64,000 nt of DNA from Holothuria scabra (taxonomy: Eukaryota > Echinodermata > Holothuroidea > Aspidochirotida > Holothuriidae). Positions 59,001-64,000 of this stretch are shown here, piece by piece (the stretch's first letter is position 1; each line of letters opens with the position of its first letter). The stretch spans positions 19,761,020 through 19,825,019 of the forward strand of contig CM074189.1 in NCBI GenBank assembly GCA_037179385.1, read 5' to 3'. The notes under the pieces were generated by a model that was not told the origin of the DNA, searched no databases, and saw nothing but the letters and a program-made list of their open reading frames with translations. A program made the position numbers and the translations under genes.

Positions 59001-59993
59001 CTAACTGATTAACTGACGTATTGACTGACTAACTGAATTGCTGAATAACTGACTATCTGACTATCTAACTTGCCAAAGTACAGGTACCCATTCAAATCCT
59101 AGGTGGAGAGAACTTACACAAAACGCCGTTTACATCAACTACTTCGTCCCAGTCGAACAGTTTCAATACTCCTTCACCAATAATACTGCAGTCCTCTCTC
59201 TTCAGGATAAAGTTGTTATCCTCCAGTATCTCACAGCTATAGCAAAACAATTGCTCTGTGAGAAAAACAAGGGACACGTAAAAAACCTATGTCTTAATAC
59301 GTGGCACTCAACGTAGGTATATGAAGTAATGGTGTCGTACTTTGTCAATGTTTAAATGGTGCCTTTAGGCCATACGTACCATCTGACCATGTATACATGT
59401 TTTCGAGTGTATGGATCCAATTTAGTTATGTGCTTCTAATAATTACAGTTTTGAAATTACAAAAATGTGTCACTTAAAATTTGACCTGATGTTACAAGTT
59501 CATTATCGACACACTGACGTCATCCTTGAGGGCTAAACAATGAAACACGTGGTCGCACACATAAGGATTAACCTTCCACATATAGCAGACAATGTTCGTA
59601 TCTTACCTGTTGGCAAATCAGCTGCCTGTATTTGTCGTTCTTGGTTTGTTCTGCCCCCAAAGGATGACGTACTTTTTCTCTGTGACATTACATGTATTTA
59701 CAAGGCCTATTGTTTGTATTATAAATTTCCTATCGTGCCTTGGCGTTGCCTTTGAGATTATCAATTTTTCCAAGAAAAAAAACTAATTTATTCAGCTGCT
59801 CTGCTTAAAAAGTTGCATCCCTTCCCATATAAAATTGGGTGTTTGTCCCGTGCCAATACGTCTATGACTGTTAAGCCCATACAACTTAAGGTATCGACGT
59901 TATATTTTGAGACTTACCTACATTTCCTCTGACAACTTCCACAGCAACAAGGCCGAAGATCAACATGTTTGCTGAAACTTTGCAGAGTCCCAT
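49866..59993 (-). CDS. Secreted single-domain C-type lectin, 5 exons, 227 residues
   Basis: Exons on the minus strand: 59993-59918, 59255-59118, 53729-53634, 51123-50923 and 50038-49866 (76+138+96+201+173 = 684 nt including the stop). Every junction is phase 1 and every intron GT-AG. Residues 1 to about 23 form a signal peptide, 26-72 a segment with CYSC and one more Cys, 73-104 a Thr/Pro linker, and 105-225 a C-type lectin domain. Domain landmarks are WIGLTD (161-166), IWTW (172-175), EYLNW (181-185), EPN (189-191) and AICEKE (219-224). EPN is the mannose/GlcNAc-type calcium-site motif. Cys132 and Cys221 give the main disulfide. The usual second pair is gone: ENC is ENN (196-198), WND is WLD and the following Cys is absent. 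Likely a secreted carbohydrate-binding protein; actual sugar binding is uncertain. Possible N-glycosylation at Asn112 and Asn184. Confidence 0.9.
50272..50367. repeat. (ATTC)n microsatellite in C-type lectin intron 4
   Basis: About 24 ATTC units, nearly perfect. Confidence 0.97.
50923..51123 (-). CDS. C-type lectin gene exon 4: first half of the lectin domain
   Basis: Acceptor CCCTTCTGCAG|AATGCG and donor GTGAAG|GTGGGG; 201 bp, phase 1-1. It encodes CADCIEWNGSLYRF, then SYEESRKICQQG, IAYIESEAEN and NTWIGLTDEKSEG. The Cys usually found before YRF is Leu here. Confidence 0.92.
51152..51868. mobile_element. 717-bp hAT-like element with CAGGGAGCTG ends
   Basis: The left end CAGGGAGCTGTTACGGAAGA and the inverted right end AGGGAGCTGATACGGAAGGG match over about 40 bp, through GATAAAGCACTT. 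The flanks GATTAGAT and GATTGGAT are an 8-bp duplication with one mismatch. There is no intact transposase. It lies in intron 3 of the C-type lectin gene, with its duplication ending 20 bp before the exon 4 acceptor region. It is the best candidate parent of the 25-bp micro-insertions. Confidence 0.75.
51972..52003. mobile_element. 32-bp micro-insertion with 8-bp near-perfect duplication
   Basis: Begins CAGGGGGTTGTTACGG and ends GCCCCCCT, so it retains the TTACGG that follows the terminus of 51152-51868. The flanks are CATTTGAG and GATTTGAG (7 of 8 match). Confidence 0.65.
52129..52535. mobile_element. Family F MITE with about 45-bp TIRs
   Basis: The left end GGGTCACAATACAGCGATATC (first 20 bases shared in pattern) and the inverted right end AGGTCACATTACAGCGATAT remain similar through the following TTAC(G/A)CTCCG(A/G)TTTTT. 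The interior matches 19395-19690 and 46190-46440 (TATGGTTTGCATCTCGAGAA, ACGTCACATCCACAAACAG). A 191-codon minus frame crossing its right edge (52473-53048) shows no motif and is not called. Confidence 0.75.
53634..53729 (-). CDS. C-type lectin gene exon 3: Thr/Pro linker
   Basis: Acceptor CTTTCATTATAG|ATCGAC and donor GATGAAG|GTATTG; 96 bp, phase 1-1. It encodes YRYTTDRPTTTSLAPATT, a likely O-glycosylated linker. Its placement resolves the frame: joining exon 2 directly to exon 4 would create TAA, while with this exon the junction codons are TAT and GAA. Transposon 53760-54316 begins 31 bp upstream of the acceptor side. Confidence 0.75.
53760..54316. mobile_element. Compact family A transposon, 557 bp, 5-bp target duplication
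   Basis: Left end CCGTTCGGGAGACAACCACT; inverted right end CAGTTCGGGACATAACGGCT. Both flanks are ATTAT. It is collinear with 11690-17464 outside the 38-bp array, including GCCACGGGTGGTGCC-like, GTTCAAAAC..TATCATC, GACGACTGTGGAGAGGT and CTCATAAATATTCA blocks. It holds one sequence, TTTCAGCATAAAGATGTG, where the other copy has its array. No ORF. Confidence 0.85.
54320..56125. other. Intron 2 of the C-type lectin gene, little recognised
   Basis: Contains a family H fragment at 55345-55415 and an A-rich run near 54590. No exon was found in frame with the lectin. Confidence 0.45.
55345..55415 (+). repeat. Dispersed repeat family H, fragment
   Basis: TTTTTCTAACGTCCTCTCGA and CAAAGGGCCGTTCAGC match the start of the copies at 18260 and 32700. 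Confidence 0.6.
56130..56360 (-). repeat. Dispersed repeat family R, reverse copy
   Basis: On the minus strand: CCAGACACAATCCTAGTTTA, TTGCTTCATGGC, CAATCAAAGAGCTGTACC, then CTGTAGTTTAGGGTGACG, in the same order as 510-705. Confidence 0.7.
56735..56925 (-). mobile_element. tRNA-derived SINE body, diverged
   Basis: The minus-strand copy keeps the tail junction (GTTAGTTAC on the plus strand), TTTCTAACCAATTCGTTTAA, GGCTGAATGGCTTGATTTCT and the GCACAATGGCAGTAGATTCC segment. The head is missing. Confidence 0.75.
56930..58500. other. Intron 2 of the C-type lectin gene, nothing further recognised
   Basis: A 156-codon minus frame at 57628-58098 has no lectin-compatible splice sites. Its start (around 58000-58040) looks like repeat sequence (CCCCTGCCCCCTAACGCCAC). 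Confidence 0.4.
58680..58778 (+). mobile_element. SINE body fragment beside the duplicated exon
   Basis: GGGAAAACAAGCCAGTGAGC, AACTGGTAAGACTTTAACAA and TTGGTTAGAAACTGGGCC match the SINE 3' body. The copy stops at the body-tail junction, where the exon-2-like piece begins. Confidence 0.75.
58785..58848 (-). pseudogene. Decayed duplicate of C-type lectin exon 2
   Basis: A gap-free alignment of about 54 bp with 59161-59214 shows about 77% identity and keeps the frame: minus-strand codons read TLKIYDCGIIGDEAVRLF beside ILKREDCSIIGEGVLKLF in the real exon. Its 3' half is replaced by the SINE at 58680-58778. No functional splice sites are visible, so it is a pseudo-exon. Confidence 0.65.
58846..59080 (+). 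repeat. Degenerate (CTAACTGA)n array
   Basis: About 235 bp of TAACTGAC/TGACTAAC units with many substitutions, like an old, expanded SINE tail. It separates the pseudo-exon from the true exon 2. Confidence 0.85.
59118..59255 (-). CDS. C-type lectin gene exon 2: Cys-containing N-terminal segment
   Basis: Acceptor TTTTTCTCACAG|AGCAATTG and donor TTTTGT|GTAAGT; 138 bp, phase 1-1. It encodes QLFCYSCEILEDNN, then LKREDCSIIGEG and an acidic stretch. The start LFCYSC recalls the first strand of Ly6/uPAR domains, but too few cysteines follow to support that family. A decayed duplicate lies at 58785-58848. Confidence 0.8.
59505..59720 (+). repeat. Family G repeat in C-type lectin intron 1
   Basis: Matches 6862-7230 from CACTGACGTCATCC through ACACGTGGTCGCACACATAA, GGCAAATCAGCTGCCTGTAT and GCCCCCAAAGGATGACGTAC to ACAAGGCCTATTG. 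Single unit without the internal duplication. Confidence 0.75.
59918..59993 (-). CDS. C-type lectin gene exon 1: signal peptide
   Basis: Starts MGLCKVSANMLIFGLVAVEV, with a hydrophobic stretch and small residues before a likely cleavage near VVRG. Donor GTAG|GTAAGT, phase 1. An internal ATG at codon 10 would also leave a usable signal peptide. Confidence 0.8.
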
Positions 59994-61135
59994 GACGGAT
60001 TCCTTCTACTAAACTTATGCCATGCTTTCTTTCTCAGATGAAATCTCGAACGGTAATACGAAAAATCTGCTTCGTAGTTTTTGACTGTTTTAAATTTTAA
60101 GTTTAAAAATTATTACTTTAAAAATTCTCCTGTTACATTCTTTACTATCAAAAGAGTACAGACGTATAAAGACGCTGCAAAACTAGCGACTAAAGCCAGT
60201 GGGTTTGTCGATGCAGCGGGTGAAAACTTTTTCCTCTAGAAAAAAAAAATGTTTCCATTGTGAACAAGTACAAAAAAAAATTGAATGGATATTAACGGGT
60301 TTCATTTTAGATAAAAAATCAATATTCAAAACAAACTATCTTCCTTAAAAGATTTATGAGAATCCATAACCTGCAGGTTCTAAAAGTTATGATTTTTTTC
60401 AGTGGAGAATATCATTTATACCAGGGACCCGGAGTGACGACTCTTTTGACTAGACAATACTGTTTCTATATTTGTAATTGTAAACAAATGAAAAGTTTAC
60501 CTGACGCAAATGAATGTTTTTGTAAGTTTGAATTTGTGGTCAAAGTGGAACAGTATAGAAAAGTAGGAAAAATAATTACAAACATTAGATGAAACTTATT
60601 AGCGGCATATATGCATGAGGTGAAGGGAAGGACACGAAAAACCCTGTTGGGCTTGGAATATGGACTCCCTAGCATAATAGCAGAGAGGCATTTGCCTCCT
60701 GTCCTACTTTATTTGATTAGTAAAATTGAAGGAAGTATTGATGTCTTTGTAAATATTTTTCGAATGTGATAGGATTTTCAGCTTTTCACAGGCCGGGTTA
60801 ATATGTAAGCAATTTTGTTTTGAACATTATTTTGTAACAGAACGTTCGTTCGGGAGAACAAATGAAATTGAATAAATGAAGGTGAAAAAAGGACAATTCT
60901 TCTTTAGTGAGCTACATATTTTTTTTATCTGCAAGCACGCATTCAAAGATGTGGAGTTGACAGCAATGGACGTTTTTCACATAACATATGTGTTTGGCCA
61001 TAGTGGGCATAATTCCTTATTTAGGGCGAGACATTAGATCGTGTAAATATCCGTATTAATTTCATTTAATGTTTGCATTGAATAAGTTTCTGTGTTAGCC
61101 AATCAGGACACATTTTTGAATGCCTCCATTAAATC

Positions 61136-61177
61136 ATTTTATGCTGCCATTATACTGATTTAATGTCAGCATAAAAT
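61136..61177. repeat. Hairpin in an ATTAA-rich patch
   Basis: Arms ATTTTATGCTGCCATTA (61136-61152) and TAATGTCAGCATAAAAT (61161-61177) pair with one mismatch. The surrounding 200 bp is rich in ATTAAT, perhaps part of a fold-back element. Confidence 0.6.
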
Positions 61178-61464
61178 AAATTAAAATGCTGACATTAATT
61201 CGTATTAATGTCTTGATTAAATAAATTTAATAACTATATTAATCACTTAATTTTCAAAAATTCAAATACATAGGAAGAAAAATCATTTGTAGTCTAAAGT
61301 TCACGAAGTCACGTAGAAAATCTCATCTTTTTAGCGGGCCTTGCAATGGACTACAACGACGATTCCTAATAGAGGCAAGAACATTACATCTACTTAATTG
61401 CAGCAGTACCCTTTTATGTGGTAATTTTCTGATCACTTAGCAAGTTGGGTTTTTCTATTGAAGC

Positions 61465-61800
61465 GAAACTTTCATTTTGAAGGAAAGCTCAAAATAGCGA
61501 CTGCTTCGTTACTAGTTACAAGTTTTGAAAATGCCTGTTCCGGCTGTCTGAAGGTTTAAAGAATTTTCTCTACGCTTCGCGCCAATGATGGTGGCGCTCC
61601 GCTTAAATAGAGTGTTTTGGTAGAACAGATTACTTAGCAGAACATTGCAAGCTTGCAAATAAATCTTCGTTTTGGGACAAAACTAGGAAATGAAAATTTT
61701 ATTGCGAAGGAAAGCCCAAAATAACGAGTGATTTGTTTTTAGGTACGAGCCCGGGCAATGCCATTTCCTGCTGTCTAGGGGTTCTCAATTTTTAAAAATT
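61465..61800. repeat. Diverged direct repeat, about 220-bp spacing
   Basis: GAAGGAAAGCTCAAAATAGCGA and GCGAAGGAAAGCCCAAAATA (parts shown), followed by the pairs GCCTGTTCCGGCTGTCTGAAG / GCCATTTCCTGCTGTCTAGG (parts shown), recur in the same order about 220 bp apart. Non-coding. Confidence 0.5.
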
Positions 61801-64000
61801 TCTGTGATCTGCAGTTTGATAGTCGTTCGGCCAAAATTACATTTTTCGGACAAAAGGGACAATTCTGCCCCTCTCAAACTGAAACGCTCCAGCACGTCTA
61901 TTTCAATGTATAAAATATAAAACTTCAAATGTATGGGAAGCCAAACTGTTTCTGCGGGAGAATTTTCCCAATATGGTCCGAGGGCCTCAATCTGCATGAT
62001 GATATTCAGTAACCCCAACCAAACTACAGATTACGCCCTACTTGACTTTCTTGTAAGAAGATTAAATTCTCTCATAAAACCCGTAAATCTGTCTCAAAAT
62101 TACAAGTTTTCTTCAGTATAAGCTTCAGATGGTTAAAAGTGGCAAAATTTTCCACTTTCGATGGATACCCCGTACAATAAATAACCAAAGCCAACTCTGT
62201 TAATCGCCCCAACATTCTACCTAATTTTGCTCTTGAAAGTCATATCACATAATTAAAAACCCAAATATTTCATAATAACTGTACCTCCAAACCAAATTTT
62301 GTTCCATTGAATTCCAAAATTTCTCCAATAAAATAAGCTCTAAATTTTCAAATCTTCGTTCAAAAAAGGAAAAAAACTTTTCGGGCAACCTAGTCTTGTG
62401 TTGAAGCCTTAGTACGTGGGCCTAGTACGATTGAATGCGTAATCCCAAAATATTGACAGCTGTCCCCTATGTGACGTTTTTAATTTTTCCCATATGGAGG
62501 ACAAATCCTTCAATAAACACCCCAACTTTTTAAAGGTCCTCACAAAAGCAAAATTTCTTTAAAAAATTTTAAATTTTGTCTCCAAAATAACCTCCGGATT
62601 TTTAAATATTTGTTGTAAAGAAGGCCAAAAATTTCGCGAGCTGCCGCACGTCAAAATGTTAAGTCACGTCCCACCGGGACTGACTCAAAGCCTTTGTCGG
62701 GGCCTTGAAATGCTGGTCCCCCCCTGTCGGAGAAATCCTAGCGCCATCCCTGGTTGAAATGATGCCAAAGGTACACCAGGTTTACTCCTGTGCATTTCGG
62801 CATCACTCCAGTTCATCTGGCGACAGTTATTTAACATTTTCTCATTTTCAAAATGGCGGCCGACGGCCAGTTTGAATTTTCTATTAAACCCACCTTTTCC
62901 GTGCTCCGAATTTGATAATTTTTTCCTCTTATTCACTACATCCAATAGCATAGAAAACCATTGAAAGACCTTTGTTGCAATTTTTGGGGGTCAGGCTATA
63001 AATGGACCCGTCTAGTCCGGGAATTTGAATAATCGAGCAGACACAATGGCCAAACAACACCCAGACGACCCCTCCAACGGGAGACACTCTATCGTAACAC
63101 TAAGCCTGCAACATTTCTCACTCAGACAATTTCCAATCGGACAATCTCCATACGACAATTCATACCCATAAAAATTACCCTCATACAACTTCTCTCAAGA
63201 AAAATTTGATATTGCATGAAGGTCGAAACGTAACTTCGTAGCAAAGTTTAAACATCAACATACATAAATACACAACCCATGTAAATGGTGAGTTATTACC
63301 CCTACAGGAGTCCTTTGTTCCAGACTGAGCCCGTCTACACGATCATGCATTTGTTCAAAGCATTGTCATGCATTTGTTGGGTGTTGTCCACGAAAAGATG
63401 AATGATCGTATAGACGGCATTTCTACCTATGAGCAGCGTCAAACATATATGAAGCTGTTCAAATTTTAAAAGTGCCTTCATCTTTCTAACAGATGTTCGA
63501 AACATTCCATCCTTTGTCCAATCACATAGTGTACACAAATGATGTAACACAGCTCCCTATATATGCTGACGAGCGCTTGATCAACAAAGTGGTACCGCTA
63601 GCGTGCACAAAGTATGGAGATTTCTTGAAGATTCCATCCCTATCGAAAGGACACTTCCGCTTGTTTGGAAAACGAACGCAGTAGTTGATTTTGTGTTGTA
63701 ATCGAGTAAGAATGTAAACGCGTGCATAGATGTGCGCTTGTGAAGATACCATAGAAACTGACCAATCAGTAAGCCAATCAACTTCAAACAAGTCGTTGTG
63801 CGTTAATGTTGAAATGTTGTAATCAGTAGAAAGCCTCGAAGAAGCCAGTAACTGTTCCATGTAAGTGAAATTTATTGAAGAACGGTGTTTGCAAGATTTG
63901 GAATGTTTTGATTTGATTTAATCATATCTCCAATTGATATATATTACACGGTTAATTTCCAAATGATTATAAACAAGCCAAAATCCATATTAAAGTAACA

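Larger units (their letters stand above)
60000..64000. other. Non-coding flank upstream of the C-type lectin gene
   Basis: No exon is supported. A hairpin at 61136-61177 (17-bp arms, one mismatch, 8-base loop) and a diverged direct repeat (about 61465-61570 and 61685-61800) are present. ATGGCGGCCGACGGCC at 62853 starts only a 20-codon frame. The lectin promoter should lie just above 59993, but no core element stands out. Confidence 0.4.

Noticed and set aside
59118..59255. Direct splice of lectin exon 2 to exon 4
   Set aside because: The joined codon would be TAA. Inserting the 96-bp exon at 53634-53729 restores the frame.
62853..62915. ATGGCGGCCGACGGCC start in good context
   Set aside because: The frame ends after 20 codons without a donor. 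Such ATGGCGGC strings also occur in MITE arms in this window.

Overview
The window is animal nuclear DNA, AT-rich, with small exons in kilobase-scale introns and very many short transposons. A secreted hevein-type chitin-binding protein, a C-type lectin with an EPN motif, a tRNA-derived SINE family and many TIR-bearing mini-elements together suggest a marine invertebrate, perhaps a non-vertebrate deuterostome. The taxon is inferred at low confidence, because no rRNA, mitochondrial or housekeeping gene is present to settle it.

Two lectin genes, both on the minus strand, could be assembled by hand from exons with GT/AG sites and matching phases. Gene 1 (28056 to 21315, open at its 3' end) has a signal-peptide exon carrying one hevein-like domain, followed by four exons of exactly 171 bp (57 codons, phase 1-1), each encoding one further 8-cysteine hevein-like domain. 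Gene 2 (59993 to 49866) appears complete: five exons, all junctions in phase 1, 227 residues, with a signal peptide, a short Cys-containing segment, a Thr/Pro linker and one C-type lectin domain ending in a stop codon. Both products are predicted to be secreted glycan-binding proteins, which would fit innate recognition or barrier roles. An orphan first-exon candidate lies on the plus strand at 7911-8092.

The rest is repeats. 1-7.3 kb: dispersed repeats and a 13-unit tandem array (2648-4560) whose units carry nuclear-receptor-type AGGTCA direct repeats. 8-11.7 kb: several MITEs, one with 55-bp perfect TIRs. 11.7-17.5 kb: one transposon copy holding a 38-bp minisatellite that runs for exactly 139 periods without a net indel. 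17.6-21.2 kb: MITEs and foldbacks, several carrying TGACGTCA. 21-28 kb: hevein gene. 28-49 kb: SINEs, foldbacks, a piggyBac-like MITE, a decayed hAT transposase end and much sequence with no recognisable content. 50-60 kb: C-type lectin gene, whose introns hold MITEs directly next to two splice acceptors and a decayed duplicate of exon 2. 60-64 kb: nothing genic recognised.

The most unusual signals are the 25-32 bp insertions flanked by 8-bp target duplications (24577, 32472, 51972), which share ends with a 717-bp element at 51152, and the minisatellite that expanded inside one copy of a transposon family whose unexpanded copies are also in the window. All coordinates were derived by reading the sequence; no database search was possible.
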